Positions 1 to 10,024 are shown, counted from the first letter of the stretch. The stretch: DNA of 64,000 nucleotides from Haliovirga abyssi (GCF_030295325.1 NZ_AP027059.1:806001-870000), one strand, 5' to 3'. Program-made: numbers and translations. Notes: generated from the letters alone by a model not told the origin.

Positions 1-32
1 ATAACAAACTTATTTTTTAAATGTTATTTAGG
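1..32 (+). repeat. Partial copy (right end) of the intergenic inverted-repeat element family
   Basis: The first bases match the right-hand end of elements found elsewhere in this window. AACTTATTTTTTAAA followed by TGTTATTTAGG corresponds to AACTTATTTTTTAAA plus CGTTACTTAGG in the reverse complement of the copy at 51320-51370. The left half lies outside the window. It sits directly upstream of fliQ, and its last bases overlap the fliQ ribosome binding site. The tail of the preceding gene (fliP would be expected) cannot be identified here. Confidence 0.6.
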
Positions 33-42
33 AGAAAAAGAT

Positions 43-309
43 ATGTCGGAAGAATTGATAATGAAATTAGTGACAGATGCATTGATGTTAATTTTGAAAA
101 TAACTTTGCCAGTTTTAATAGTTGGTTTAACAGTTGGTTTAATGGTAGGGATTTTTCAAGCAACTACACAAATTCAAGAAATGACGCTAAGTTTTATTCC
201 TAAAATAATAGCAGTGTTTTTAGTTATTTTTTTGTTGGGACATTGGATGTTAATTACAATTGTAGAATATACAAAAAATTTATTTGAACTTATTTCAACA
301 CTAAGGTAG
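43..309 (+). CDS. fliQ: Flagellar export apparatus protein FliQ
   Basis: FliQ is a small membrane subunit of the flagellar type III export gate, packed with FliP and FliR in the basal body. The 88-residue product has the family's usual length. It has two hydrophobic helices (about residues 15-40 and 50-75) separated by the characteristic GIFQATTQIQEMTLSFIPK segment. An AGGAG at 31-35 precedes the ATG. Position immediately before fliR, flhB and flhA is the standard order and supports the call. A shorter overlapping frame starting at 21 is a shadow. Confidence 0.97.
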   Translation: MSEELIMKLVTDALMLILKITLPVLIVGLTVGLMVGIFQATTQIQEMTLSFIPKIIAVFLVIFLLGHWMLITIVEYTKNLFELISTLR

Positions 310-317
310 ATGAAAAT

Positions 318-1097
318 ATGAACTTTTTATATAATAATGTAATATTTTTTTTGTTGATTTTTTTAAGGCTAAGCGGAATACTTTTTTTTACTCCTGTTTA
401 TAGCAGTAATAGTATAAACAGAAGAGTTAAGATAGGATTTCTTATTTTAATAGCTTTTTTAATTTATCCAGTTGTACCAAAAGATATATCTATTTTGAGA
501 AATTTAACTTTTTTTAATTTGATACTAATAAGTATAAAAGAAGTTTTAATTGGCGCAATAATAGGTTTTTTTGTATTGTTGATTTTTTCTACAGTACAAA
601 CAGCATCTCAAATATATAGTATGGATATGGGATTTGGAATGGTAAATATATTTGATCCTGTTTCACAAATACAGGCACCTGTATTAGGGCAGTTAAACTA
701 TTTGTTTATATTGGGAATATTTTTAATAACTGGTGAATATAGAAGAATATTTGAAGTTTTAGTATCTACTTTTTATAAATATAAAATAGGCAATATTAGT
801 TATCATTATGGTACTCTAGCTAAAAATATGGCAGATAGTTTTGCATATTATTTTATGGTTTCTGTGAAAATTGCATTACCTGTTTTAGGAATATTATTTA
901 TTGTAGATGTTACATTGGGGGTTATGGCAAGAATAGCTCCACAAATGAATGTTTTTTTTATAGGTATGCCATTGAAAATTTTGGTGGGGCTTTTGTTTTT
1001 AATCACGTTTATTCCGTATTTATTTACATATCTGAATCACTTATTGAATAACGGATATATAAAATTATTATATATTATACAAAAGGTTGTGACTTAA
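318..1097 (+). CDS. fliR: Flagellar export apparatus protein FliR
   Basis: FliR is the multi-pass membrane subunit that completes the FliPQR export gate through which rod, hook and filament subunits leave the cytoplasm. At 259 residues it has the normal length. It shows about six hydrophobic segments and the family-like stretch MGFGMVNIFDPVSQIQ near residue 105, followed by LGVMARIAPQMNVFFIG near residue 200. It begins 8 bases after fliQ and its TAA is followed at once by the flhB start, so translation is probably coupled. Confident from sequence and order. Confidence 0.96.
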   Translation: MNFLYNNVIFFLLIFLRLSGILFFTPVYSSNSINRRVKIGFLILIAFLIYPVVPKDISILRNLTFFNLILISIKEVLIGAIIGFFVLLIFSTVQTASQIYSMDMGFGMVNIFDPVSQIQAPVLGQLNYLFILGIFLITGEYRRIFEVLVSTFYKYKIGNISYHYGTLAKNMADSFAYYFMVSVKIALPVLGILFIVDVTLGVMARIAPQMNVFFIGMPLKILVGLLFLITFIPYLFTYLNHLLNNGYIKLLYIIQKVVT

Positions 1098-2180
1098 TTG
1101 TTAGAGTATAAAATCGGTTATTCGATAAATTTACAGCTATTTGCGGAAGGCGAGAAAACAGAAGAAGCTACTCCAAGAAGAAGAGAAGAGTCTAGGAAAA
1201 AAGGGCAAGTCGCTAAAAGCCCAGATTTAGCTCAAACAGCAACATTATTAGTGGGTATAATTGTATTAAAAATAATGTTTAAATTTATGTATAAAATGTT
1301 ATATGTGAATTTTAAAAATAGTTTTTATAATATGGATATAACAAAATTTACAATAGAAAAGTTAGAAGAAATTTTTTTAAAAGATGCTTTACTATTTTTC
1401 ATAGTTATTTCTCCGATTTTATTAGCAATTTTAATATCTGGAGTTTTAGCTAATTATATTCAAGTTGGTTTTCTATTTACAACAGAACCTTTAAAACCTA
1501 GTTTTAGTAAGATAAATCCAATAAGTGGATTAAAAAACATGTTTTCATTAAAAAAACTAGTAGAACTAATAAAAACAATAATAAAATTAATAATAATAGG
1601 AATTTATGGATATTCAGTTGTTAAATCAAATTATAATAGCATTTTAAAAATACCGTTTTTAAATTTTTTCGACGGTTTTATATTAATTTTTAAAATAGTA
1701 TATGATGTTGTTTTAAAAATAGCTATGGCATTATTTGTATTAGCTGTTGTAGATTATTTCTATCAAAAATGGGAATATGACAAAAGTTTAAAAATGTCAA
1801 AACAAGAAATAAAAGAAGAGATGAAACAAACAGAAGGGAATCCACAATTAAAAGCTAAGATGAGAGCAATGCAAAGAGATATGATAAGAAGACGAATGAT
1901 AGAAGAGGTTCCAAAGGCTACTGTTATAATAACAAATCCAACACATTTGTCAGTAGCTTTAAAATATGATAATACAATGTCAGCACCAGTAGTAATTGCA
2001 AAAGGGGCTGATAATATAGCTTTTAGAATAAGAGAAATAGCTAAAGAAAATGATATACCAATAGTAGAGAACAAACCATTAGCTCGTGCTTTATATAAAT
2101 CAGTTGAGATAGGGGATGAAGTTCCAGAAGAATATTACAAAGCAGTTGCTACAATATTACAACATATTTATTATAACTAG
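1098..2180 (+). CDS. flhB: Flagellar export switch protein FlhB
   Basis: FlhB is the export-gate protein whose autocleaved cytoplasmic tail switches substrate class from hook to filament. The product has 360 residues. Residues about 12-40 carry the conserved basic lead-in (LQLFAEGEKTEEATPRRREE), followed by four hydrophobic segments and then a charged linker (about 230-270). The autocleavage motif N280-P281-T282-H283 is intact. The chosen TTG start directly abuts the fliR stop, with an AAAGG about 12 bases upstream. No nearer ATG precedes the conserved N-terminal motif. Confidence 0.96.
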   Translation: MLEYKIGYSINLQLFAEGEKTEEATPRRREESRKKGQVAKSPDLAQTATLLVGIIVLKIMFKFMYKMLYVNFKNSFYNMDITKFTIEKLEEIFLKDALLFFIVISPILLAILISGVLANYIQVGFLFTTEPLKPSFSKINPISGLKNMFSLKKLVELIKTIIKLIIIGIYGYSVVKSNYNSILKIPFLNFFDGFILIFKIVYDVVLKIAMALFVLAVVDYFYQKWEYDKSLKMSKQEIKEEMKQTEGNPQLKAKMRAMQRDMIRRRMIEEVPKATVIITNPTHLSVALKYDNTMSAPVVIAKGADNIAFRIREIAKENDIPIVENKPLARALYKSVEIGDEVPEEYYKAVATILQHIYYN

Positions 2181-2197
2181 GAATGTTATTATTCCTA
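2178..2197 (+). other. Small perfect inverted repeat at the flhB stop codon
   Basis: TAGGAAT, a six-base spacer and ATTCCTA form a 7-bp hairpin that includes the flhB stop codon. There is no T-tract behind it, so it is not a classical terminator. It could tune translation of flhA or mRNA stability; the function is unknown. Confidence 0.35.
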
Positions 2198-2219
2198 ACT
2201 AAAGGAGTTCGAGTGAAAT

Positions 2220-4271
2220 ATGGCTCAAAATGAAAGATTAGGATTATTAGTACCAATATTTATGCTTGGTGTAATATTAATGTTTTTTATACCGTTACCA
2301 ACATTTTTATTGGATACATTTCAAGCTTTAAATATTACTATATCCGTTACAGTATTTTTGTTATCAATGTATACTAAAGAGGCATTGGATTTTTCTATAT
2401 TTCCAACTTTGCTATTGGTAACAACTCTTTTTAGATTAGCGTTAAATGTTTCTTCGACAAAATTAATTTTATCTTTGGGAACAGCATTTAATGGAAAAGT
2501 GGTTAGAAGTTTTGGTAATTTCGTAGTTGGGGGAAATTATATTATAGGGATTATACTTTTTTTGATACTTGTTATTATACAATTTATGGTTATTACGAAA
2601 GGGTCAGAAAGAGTTGCAGAGGTTGCTGCAAGATTTACATTAGATGCGATGCCTGGGAAACAAATGAGTATAGATGCTGATTATAATGCAGGACTTATTA
2701 CAGAAGATGAAGCAAGGGATAGAAGAAAAAAAGTTCAAACGGAAGCAGATTTTTATGGAGCTATGGATGGAGCTTCTAAGTTTGTAAAAGGTGATGCAAT
2801 AGCAGGAATAATTATAACTTTTATAAATGTTATAGGAGGATTGATTATTGGTGTTATAACAAGGGGAGAACCAATTGTAGATGCAGCAGCAACATATACA
2901 ATATTAACAATTGGTGATGGTTTGGCTTCTCAAATACCTGCACTATTAATATCAGTAGCTACAGGTATTATTGTTACTAGAACAACTTCAGAAGCAGATT
3001 TCGGTTCAGATTTAATAAGACAATTTTTTCAAGAACCTAGGATCTTATATATGGTATCTGGAGTATTGGTCGTAATGGGAATTATTCCAGGAATGCCTAA
3101 AGTACCATTCTTCATATTATCTTTAAGTTTTGGAACTATAGGATATATAATGAATAAAAATATTTTAGAGGCAGAAAAAATTGCAGTAGAAGAAAAAAGA
3201 AGTTCTGAATCTAATGAAGAGATGAGTCAGCCAGAAGAGGTAAAAGATTTATTAAAAGTGGATGAAATGGAGTTAGAATTAGGATATAGTTTAATTCCAA
3301 TTGTAGATACATCTCAAGGAGGAGACCTTCTAGAGAGAATTACTATTATAAGAAAACAATTAGCAATTGAATTAGGAATAATATTACCACCAATTAGAAT
3401 AAGGGATAATATGCAGCTGAATCCTAATGAATATTCTATTAAAATAAAAGGAACAGCAGTAACAAAAGGGGAAATAATGATTGGCTATTATTTAGCTATG
3501 AATCCAGGTGGAGCAGAAGAGATAAATGGGATTCCAACAGTTGAACCAGCATTTGGATTGCCAGCAATATGGATAGGAGAAGAACAAAGAGAAAAAGCTG
3601 AAATGATAGGATATACAGTTGTAGACCCAACCTCAGTTTTGGCTACACATTTAACAGAGACTATAAAAAAATATGCACCTGAAATATTAAGTAGAGAAAT
3701 GGTAAAAGAATTAATTGAAAATATAAAAACAGAATATAGTGTTGTTGTAGATGAAGTTTATCCTAAGAAATTTGAATTAGGAGAGATTCAAACTGTTTTA
3801 CAAAATTTATTAAATGAAGGTGTATCAATAAGAAATTTACAACTTATTTTAGAAATAATGGCAGATGCTTCAAAAATAACTACAAATGTAGATATATTAT
3901 CAGAGTATGTAAGAAGTGGATTGTCAAGGCAAATTTGCTCAACAATAGTTGCTCCAGATGATAAAATTCATGTAGTGACATTAAATCCAAATTTAGAAAT
4001 AGAATTAAAAGAAAATATTCAAGAAACTGATTTTGGAAGTTATTTAAATATCGATCCAGAAAAAAGCAATAAAATAATAGTGAAAATAAGTGAAGAAGCT
4101 AAAAACAGTACAAATATGGGATATCAACCAATAGTATTAACAAGTCCAGAAATTAGGAAGCCTTTAAGGAGACTTATTGAAAGAGATTTAAAACAAGTAA
4201 TGGTTATCTCATATAATGAAATAATATCTGAGATTGATTTAGAAGCAGTGGGGATGGTGAGCGTTGAATAA
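2220..4271 (+). CDS. flhA: Flagellar export protein FlhA
   Basis: FlhA is the large export-gate component. Its membrane half conducts protons and its cytoplasmic ring docks chaperone-substrate complexes. The 683-residue length is typical. Residues about 10-310 hold roughly eight membrane segments, with the conserved cytoplasmic FHIPEP-family loop (VAARFTLDAMPGKQMSIDAD) near 140-160. The soluble domain follows from about 340. An AAAGGAG at 2201-2207 precedes the ATG. Its TAA overlaps the flhF ATG by one base (TAATG), implying coupled translation. Confidence 0.97.
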   Translation: MAQNERLGLLVPIFMLGVILMFFIPLPTFLLDTFQALNITISVTVFLLSMYTKEALDFSIFPTLLLVTTLFRLALNVSSTKLILSLGTAFNGKVVRSFGNFVVGGNYIIGIILFLILVIIQFMVITKGSERVAEVAARFTLDAMPGKQMSIDADYNAGLITEDEARDRRKKVQTEADFYGAMDGASKFVKGDAIAGIIITFINVIGGLIIGVITRGEPIVDAAATYTILTIGDGLASQIPALLISVATGIIVTRTTSEADFGSDLIRQFFQEPRILYMVSGVLVVMGIIPGMPKVPFFILSLSFGTIGYIMNKNILEAEKIAVEEKRSSESNEEMSQPEEVKDLLKVDEMELELGYSLIPIVDTSQGGDLLERITIIRKQLAIELGIILPPIRIRDNMQLNPNEYSIKIKGTAVTKGEIMIGYYLAMNPGGAEEINGIPTVEPAFGLPAIWIGEEQREKAEMIGYTVVDPTSVLATHLTETIKKYAPEILSREMVKELIENIKTEYSVVVDEVYPKKFELGEIQTVLQNLLNEGVSIRNLQLILEIMADASKITTNVDILSEYVRSGLSRQICSTIVAPDDKIHVVTLNPNLEIELKENIQETDFGSYLNIDPEKSNKIIVKISEEAKNSTNMGYQPIVLTSPEIRKPLRRLIERDLKQVMVISYNEIISEIDLEAVGMVSVE

Positions 4272-5548
4272 TGTCAGCTGGGCAAATGAAAATAAAAAAT
4301 ATGAAAACTTATATAGAAGATGAATATACAATTGCATATAAAAAAGCTAGAAAAGAATTAGGTTCTGAACTAATAATGATAGAGAGAGAAAATGTAAAAG
4401 TTGGTGGCTTTTTTGGATTGTTTTCTAAGAAAAAAGTAAAAGTTACATTTGGAATAGAAGATGTTCCTAAAAAAAAATTTAAGCAAGAAAAAGATTCTGC
4501 TAATAAAGAAGTTATAGAATTACTAAAAAGTATGGGGTATATGGATAGTAATAATAATGTTATAAAAGGAAAAGTGGAAACCAGCATTACAACTAATGAA
4601 AATAATTCATTAAATAATATAGGAATATATAATCCATATAAAAATAATGTACAAAATATTAATAATATAAATAAACAAGAAGAAAAAATAGAAGACGTAA
4701 AAGAAAAAATAAAAAAAGAATTAACAGAAGAGTTGAAAAAAGAAATCTTTAAAGAAGGAATAGCAAAGGAAGAAGTAGTAACTAAGAATAAGGATAAAGA
4801 TGAACTATTAAAAATATTAAGGGATAGTGAAATATCAGAAGAATATTGTGATGAAATAGTAGAATATTTTGTTAAAAATGAATTTAATTCTACAAATTAT
4901 AAAAAAGGACTTATAAAATATTTTTATGAAAATATTTTGACAAATGGCGGAATAAAAGATGAGAAGTTTATTATGTTAGTTGGTCCAACTGGAGTAGGAA
5001 AAACTACTTCTTGTGCAAAAATAATTGCAAATTATTGGAATTCAGGAGAAGATGTTGCTTTTATAACATCAGATAATTATAGATTAGAAGCGGTAAGTCA
5101 ATTAAAGGCATATGCTAATATAATGAGAGTTCCAGTAGAAGTTATAAAAAAATCAGATGAATTAAAAAATGCTATTGAGAAATTCAAAGAGAAAAAGTTA
5201 GTATTAATGGATACAGCAGGAAGAAGTCCTAAAAATACAGAACAAATAAAAGAGTTAGAGGAATATGTAACAAAAAATAATGGAAAAATGGCGGTATATT
5301 TAGTTCTTAGTGCTACGAGCAAGCTATCGGTAATGGTTGATACCATAGAAAAATTTAAATATTTAAACTTTTCTAGTATAATTTTCACAAAATTAGATGA
5401 AACTACTAATATTGGAGCACTATTAACGGTTTCTAAAAAGTATAATATAGCAATATCTTATATAACAACAGGACAAAAAGTACCAGATGATATTGAAGTT
5501 GCTTCAAATGATAGATTGGCAAAAATCTTTTCTGAGGAGTTAGACTAA
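4271..5548 (+). CDS. flhF: Flagellar biosynthesis GTPase FlhF
   Basis: FlhF is an SRP-type GTPase that sets the place and number of flagella, working with FlhG. The 425-residue protein has a basic N-terminal B domain (about 1-70), a poorly conserved Asn/Lys/Glu-rich linker (about 90-180), and an NG GTPase domain. Visible motifs are the P-loop GPTGVGKTT at 238-246, DTAGR at 314-318 and TKLDE at 373-377. The start overlaps the flhA stop. An internal ATG at residue 6 (MKIKNMKTY) resembles the usual FlhF start, so the true N-terminus may be a few residues shorter. Confidence 0.95.
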   Translation: MSAGQMKIKNMKTYIEDEYTIAYKKARKELGSELIMIERENVKVGGFFGLFSKKKVKVTFGIEDVPKKKFKQEKDSANKEVIELLKSMGYMDSNNNVIKGKVETSITTNENNSLNNIGIYNPYKNNVQNINNINKQEEKIEDVKEKIKKELTEELKKEIFKEGIAKEEVVTKNKDKDELLKILRDSEISEEYCDEIVEYFVKNEFNSTNYKKGLIKYFYENILTNGGIKDEKFIMLVGPTGVGKTTSCAKIIANYWNSGEDVAFITSDNYRLEAVSQLKAYANIMRVPVEVIKKSDELKNAIEKFKEKKLVLMDTAGRSPKNTEQIKELEEYVTKNNGKMAVYLVLSATSKLSVMVDTIEKFKYLNFSSIIFTKLDETTNIGALLTVSKKYNIAISYITTGQKVPDDIEVASNDRLAKIFSEELD

Positions 5549-5549
5549 T

Positions 5550-6425
5550 ATGGATCAAGCAGAAAAATTAAGAGAATTAGTAAGAAATAAAGAAAAAAAT
5601 GTTGGTGATAAACTACAATATAAAAATGCAAAAGTATTTGCAATTACATCAGGTAAAGGAGGCGTGGGAAAAACTAGCCTAGCAGTTAATGTGGCTGCAT
5701 TTTTATCTAAAATTGGAAAAAAAGTATTAATTATAGATGCAGATTTGGGATTATCTAATGTAGAAATAATGCTAGGAATAACTCCAAATCATACAATAAG
5801 AGATTTAATTAAAAATAATAAAGATATAAAAGAGGTAATAACAAAAGGACCATTTAATCTAGATTTTATATCAGGAGGAAATGGATTTTTAGAAATGGCA
5901 GAACTTTCAGATGTAGAAAGGGAAGAGATACTGATAAAATTACAAAAATTAGATGAAGAATATGATGTGATTTTAATAGATACTGGTGCAGGGATATCCA
6001 AAAATGTGATTTCATTTTTAATGGTAGCAGATGAAATTATTGTTATAACTACTTCTGAACCTACTTCGATTACAGATGCATATAGTGTTATAAAAATTGT
6101 AAAAGATAAAATAGAAAAACCAGATTTAGGTATTATAATAAATAGAGTTAAAAATATAATTGAATATAAAAAAGCTTCAAGTTTATTAATAAATACTTCA
6201 AAAGATTTTTTAGAAATGAATATAAAAAATATAGGTTTTATATATGAAGATAGTTGTGTTAGAAATACTATATTTAAAAAAACACCATTTGTTATATATT
6301 ATCCAGATAGTCAAGCAACAGGGTGTATTAAATATATTGTGGAAAAGTTAGAATTTAACTATGAAGAAAAAACCAGTGGTTTAATAACAAAATTTAGAAG
6401 CTGGTTTAAAAATGTTGGTAGGTGA
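5550..6425 (+). CDS. flhG: MinD-like ATPase FlhG (YlxH/FleN family)
   Basis: FlhG is a ParA/MinD-type ATPase that limits flagellar number and stimulates the FlhF GTPase. It has 291 residues. The N-terminal MDQAEKLRELV contains the DQAxxLR motif by which FlhG activates FlhF in other bacteria. The deviant Walker A motif is K36-GGVGK-T42 and a Walker B-like DADLGLSN follows. The C-terminus is basic and amphipathic, consistent with membrane binding. The ATG is one base past the flhF stop, and the product ends overlapping the ribosome binding region of cheB. Confidence 0.95.
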   Translation: MDQAEKLRELVRNKEKNVGDKLQYKNAKVFAITSGKGGVGKTSLAVNVAAFLSKIGKKVLIIDADLGLSNVEIMLGITPNHTIRDLIKNNKDIKEVITKGPFNLDFISGGNGFLEMAELSDVEREEILIKLQKLDEEYDVILIDTGAGISKNVISFLMVADEIIVITTSEPTSITDAYSVIKIVKDKIEKPDLGIIINRVKNIIEYKKASSLLINTSKDFLEMNIKNIGFIYEDSCVRNTIFKKTPFVIYYPDSQATGCIKYIVEKLEFNYEEKTSGLITKFRSWFKNVGR

Positions 6426-6430
6426 TGATA

Positions 6431-7504
6431 ATGATAAAAGTGTTAGTAGTTGATGATTCTATATTTATGAGAAATATTATATCTGATATGTTGGCAGAAG
6501 AACATGACATTGAAATAGTTGGTAAAGCCAGAAATGGGAAAGAAGCTATAAGATTAAACAGAGAGCTGTCTCCAGATGTAATAACTCTAGATGTAGAAAT
6601 GCCTGTGATGAATGGATTAGAGGCTTTAAAAGAAATTATGAAGGATAAGCCTACAAAAGTTATTATGGTAAGTAGTTTAACATCTGAAGGAGCAATTGAG
6701 ACAATAGAAGCTTTAGAAAATGGAGCATTTGATTTTGTACAAAAACCATCAGGAACAATCTCTTTAGATATAAGAACAGTAAAAAAAGACCTACTTGAAA
6801 AAATAAGAGTTTCATTAAAAGCGAATATAAAAATATTAGAAACAAGTGCAAAAGATGAAAAAGTAAAGCTTTCTAAATTTATGTTTAATAAACCTAAAAA
6901 AACAGTAGAAAAATTTCATAGGAACAGTAATAAAATTGTTGCAATAGGTATTTCTACTGGGGGTCCAAAAGCACTACAAAATATTATCCCTGAGTTACCT
7001 CAAAATATAAACGCAGGGATATTAATAGTACAACATATGCCACCTAAATTCACAAAATCTTTAGCAGATAGATTAGATTTATTAAGTAATATAAGAGTAA
7101 AGGAAGCAGAAGATGGAGATGAAGTTGTAAATGGGCAAGCTTATATTGCTCCAGGAAATTATCATATGGTTGTAAAAGATGAACGCGGAAAGAAAATAAT
7201 AAGATTAAATCAAGAAGCGAACTATTCAGGGCATAGACCATCAGCGAATGTTTTATTTAAGTCTGTAGCAGAAATATATAAGAAAGAGGCTGTAGGAGTT
7301 ATAATGACTGGAATGGGAGGGGACGGAGCAGAGTATTTAAAAGTTATGAAAGAGAATGGAGCAAAAACAATAGGTCAAAGTAAGGATACATGTGTTGTTT
7401 ATGGTATGCCGCGTGTGGCAAATGAATTAGGAGCAGTTGATTATGTAGAGGATTTAATGAATATTCCACAGAGAATAGTAAAATTAGTAGGGGGGGATAG
7501 ATAA
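6431..7504 (+). CDS. cheB: Chemotaxis protein-glutamate methylesterase/deamidase CheB
   Basis: CheB removes methyl groups from, or deamidates, chemoreceptors when phosphorylated by CheA. An N-terminal receiver domain carries phospho-acceptor D54 (TLDVEMPVMNG). The C-terminal methylesterase has the catalytic triad S175 (STGGP), H202 (QHMPP) and D298 (MGGDG). I chose the ATG at 6431 because AGGTGA at 6420-6425 is five bases upstream and MIKVLVVDDS is the usual receiver start; in-frame GTG 6422 and ATG 6425 are alternatives. It lies between flhG and cheA. Confidence 0.95.
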   Translation: MIKVLVVDDSIFMRNIISDMLAEEHDIEIVGKARNGKEAIRLNRELSPDVITLDVEMPVMNGLEALKEIMKDKPTKVIMVSSLTSEGAIETIEALENGAFDFVQKPSGTISLDIRTVKKDLLEKIRVSLKANIKILETSAKDEKVKLSKFMFNKPKKTVEKFHRNSNKIVAIGISTGGPKALQNIIPELPQNINAGILIVQHMPPKFTKSLADRLDLLSNIRVKEAEDGDEVVNGQAYIAPGNYHMVVKDERGKKIIRLNQEANYSGHRPSANVLFKSVAEIYKKEAVGVIMTGMGGDGAEYLKVMKENGAKTIGQSKDTCVVYGMPRVANELGAVDYVEDLMNIPQRIVKLVGGDR

Positions 7505-9535
7505 ATGGATATGTCACAATATATGTCAGTTTTTATTGACGAATCAAGGGAACATTTACAATTACTAAATGAATCATTATTAGAATTTGAAAAAGACAAT
7601 GAGAATTTGTCTATAGTAGAGGTTATTTTTAGATCAGCTCATACTTTAAAAGGTATGGCAGCTACTATGAATTTTACAAGGACAGCTGAATTAACACATC
7701 ATATGGAAAATGTGTTAGACCTTATTAGAAATAATAAATTGAAATCTAGCGCTACTATAGTAGATACTCTATTTGAATGTTTAGACACATTAACATTATT
7801 AATAGATGAAGTTATAGAAGATGGAGAAGAGACAACCGATATAGAGGATTTAAGTAATAGATTAGAAAAGTTGACAAAAGGAGAACCGTTAGAAGATTCA
7901 AAAGCAGAAAAAATTGAAGGACAAGGGAGTTCATTAAAAAGTAATAAAATAGAATTTAATGAATTTGAGAAACAGCTTTTAGACGAAGCAGAATCGAAAA
8001 AGATGAATGCATATGTTATTGAAGTGGTGTTGGACGAAGGATGTTTATTAAAAGCAGCAAGAACATATATGGTATTTAGAAATTTAGAAGAAATAGGGGA
8101 AATAATAAAATCAGAACCATCTGCACAAGATTTAGAAGAAGAAAAATTTGATAATTCATTTGAAGTTGTGCTATTAACAGATAAAAAAGAAGAAGAAGTA
8201 AAAGGATCGATTTTGTCTATAAGTGAAATATCAGAAGTGATAATAACTAATGTGAAAGATTTAGAAAAAGAGGGAAATAAAGAAATAAAAGTTAATGAAA
8301 AAAGCTCTAATAGTTCTAAAAAAGCGGAAAATTCTAAATCAACTAAAAAAGAAAAAAAATCTGCTAACAAAAAAATTGTTGTGAAAAAAACTCCAACAGT
8401 AAGAGTTGATACAGATAAATTAGATAAATTAATGAATTTAGTTGCAGAGTTAGTAATAAATAAAACTAGGCTATCTCAAATAGGTTTAGAATATAATTTA
8501 CCAGATTTATCTGAAACATTAGCTCATGTAGATAGGGTTACATCAGATTTACAAGCTGTAGTAACAAAAGTAAGAATGGTACCAATTGAAAATGTGTTTA
8601 ATAGATTTCCTAGAATGATAAGAGATTTATCAAAAGATTTGAATAAAGAGATAGAATTATTAATTGAAGGAAAAGAGACTGAATTAGATAGAACAGTAAT
8701 AGATGAAATTGGGGACCCTTTAGTTCATTTGTTGAGAAATTCCCTTGATCATGGAATAGAATTACCAGAAGAAAGAGAAAAATCTGGAAAAATAAGGCAA
8801 GGTACCATTTTATTAAAAGCGGAACATGAAGGGAATAATGTTGTTATTACAATTGCTGATGATGGTAAAGGGATAGATACTAAAGTAATAGCAAGAAAAG
8901 CAATAGAAAAAGGACTTGTAAAAGAAGAAGAACTAGAACTAATGTCAAAAGAAGAAATTTTAAAGTTTATATTTGCAGCTGGATTTTCTACAATGGAAGC
9001 AGTTACAGAATTATCTGGACGTGGAGTTGGAATGGATGTTGTAAGAAATAAGATTGAAGGTTTAAATGGACAAATAGAACTCTCTAGTGAGGTAGGGGAA
9101 GGAACAACAACAAGAATAAAATTACCTTTGACGTTAGCCATAATAGAAGCTTTATTAATAAAATTACAAGAAGAAATTTATGCAATACCATTAGCTAACA
9201 TAGTAGAAACAATTGATATCTCTCCAAAAGATATAAAAGGAGTTCAAAATGAAGATGTTATAGTTTTGAGAGGAGAGGTTGTTCCAATTATAAACTTAAA
9301 TGAAGTATTAGATGTGCCAGGTTATAAAAAATTAGATGAAGAAACATATATAGTTGTAATTGTAAAAATAGGAAGTAAAAAAATAGGATTAATTGTAGAT
9401 TCATTAATAGGGCAACAAGAGATAGTAATAAAATCTTTAGGAAAATTATTTACTGGAATAAGGGGAATAACAGGAGCTACAGTATTAGGAACTGGAGAAG
9501 TAGCAATAATATTAGATGTATTAACGCTTATATAG
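7505..9535 (+). CDS. cheA: Chemotaxis histidine kinase CheA (flagellar cluster)
   Basis: CheA autophosphorylates in response to receptor signals and passes phosphate to CheY and CheB. The 676-residue protein has the full set of domains. The Hpt (P1) domain has phospho-histidine H46 in RSAHTLKG. A P2-like regulator-docking region lies at about 155-255, followed by a Lys/Ser-rich linker (about 260-295) and the P3 dimerisation helices from about 300. The P4 ATPase has an N-box (LLRNSLDHGIE), DDGKGID and GRGVGMDVV, and a CheW-like P5 domain ends the protein. It starts one codon-width after the cheB stop. Confidence 0.96.
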   Translation: MDMSQYMSVFIDESREHLQLLNESLLEFEKDNENLSIVEVIFRSAHTLKGMAATMNFTRTAELTHHMENVLDLIRNNKLKSSATIVDTLFECLDTLTLLIDEVIEDGEETTDIEDLSNRLEKLTKGEPLEDSKAEKIEGQGSSLKSNKIEFNEFEKQLLDEAESKKMNAYVIEVVLDEGCLLKAARTYMVFRNLEEIGEIIKSEPSAQDLEEEKFDNSFEVVLLTDKKEEEVKGSILSISEISEVIITNVKDLEKEGNKEIKVNEKSSNSSKKAENSKSTKKEKKSANKKIVVKKTPTVRVDTDKLDKLMNLVAELVINKTRLSQIGLEYNLPDLSETLAHVDRVTSDLQAVVTKVRMVPIENVFNRFPRMIRDLSKDLNKEIELLIEGKETELDRTVIDEIGDPLVHLLRNSLDHGIELPEEREKSGKIRQGTILLKAEHEGNNVVITIADDGKGIDTKVIARKAIEKGLVKEEELELMSKEEILKFIFAAGFSTMEAVTELSGRGVGMDVVRNKIEGLNGQIELSSEVGEGTTTRIKLPLTLAIIEALLIKLQEEIYAIPLANIVETIDISPKDIKGVQNEDVIVLRGEVVPIINLNEVLDVPGYKKLDEETYIVVIVKIGSKKIGLIVDSLIGQQEIVIKSLGKLFTGIRGITGATVLGTGEVAIILDVLTLI

Positions 9536-9547
9536 GAGGTGTAATTA

Positions 9548-10024
9548 ATGAAAGATGTGTTAGAGGAGAAAGAAAATAATATTGATAAAATAATATTACA
9601 AATAATTGGATTTACATTAAATGGAGAAGAGTACGCTTTAGAGATAAAAAATGTAGAAAGTATAATAAAAGTTATAAAAATGACAAGAGTTCCAAGAGCT
9701 GAAAAATATATAATTGGAGTAATAAATTTAAGAGGTATTGTTATGCCAATAATAGATCTAAATAAGAAATTTAATTTAAATTCTAAGATTGAAAAATCTG
9801 ATAGTCAAAGAATTATTATATTGAAAATTGATACAATATCTTTAGGAATTTTAGTGGATGGAGTTTCTGAAGTAATAGATTTAAAACAGAAAGAACTTAA
9901 TTCAAATCCAACAATATCTTCTGCAATAAGCTCTGAATATATAAAAGGGGTTTGTAAGTTAGAAGAAGGAGATAGACTTTTAACTTTGTTAAGTATAGAA
10001 AAAATTCTAGATTTGAAAAGCTAA
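9548..10024 (+). CDS. cheW: Chemotaxis coupling protein CheW (flagellar cluster)
   Basis: CheW bridges chemoreceptors and CheA. The 158-residue product is one CheW domain with the recognisable core GEEYALEIKNVESIIKV near residue 30 and YIIGVINLRGIVMPIIDL near 60. A GGAGGTG lies eight bases before the ATG and cheA ends 12 bases upstream, so it belongs to the same operon. It is one of three separate cheW genes in the window (see 30231 and 32627), presumably serving different arrays. Confidence 0.95.
   Translation: MKDVLEEKENNIDKIILQIIGFTLNGEEYALEIKNVESIIKVIKMTRVPRAEKYIIGVINLRGIVMPIIDLNKKFNLNSKIEKSDSQRIIILKIDTISLGILVDGVSEVIDLKQKELNSNPTISSAISSEYIKGVCKLEEGDRLLTLLSIEKILDLKS

Noticed and set aside
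1-42. Possible tail of fliP
   Set aside because: Several frames are closed within 30 bases and none gives a recognisable FliP C-terminus, so no partial gene is called.
7699-8370. 223-residue frame on the minus strand within cheA
   Set aside because: It is antisense to a clear cheA and reflects the A-rich coding strand; Ser/Leu/Phe-rich like other shadows.
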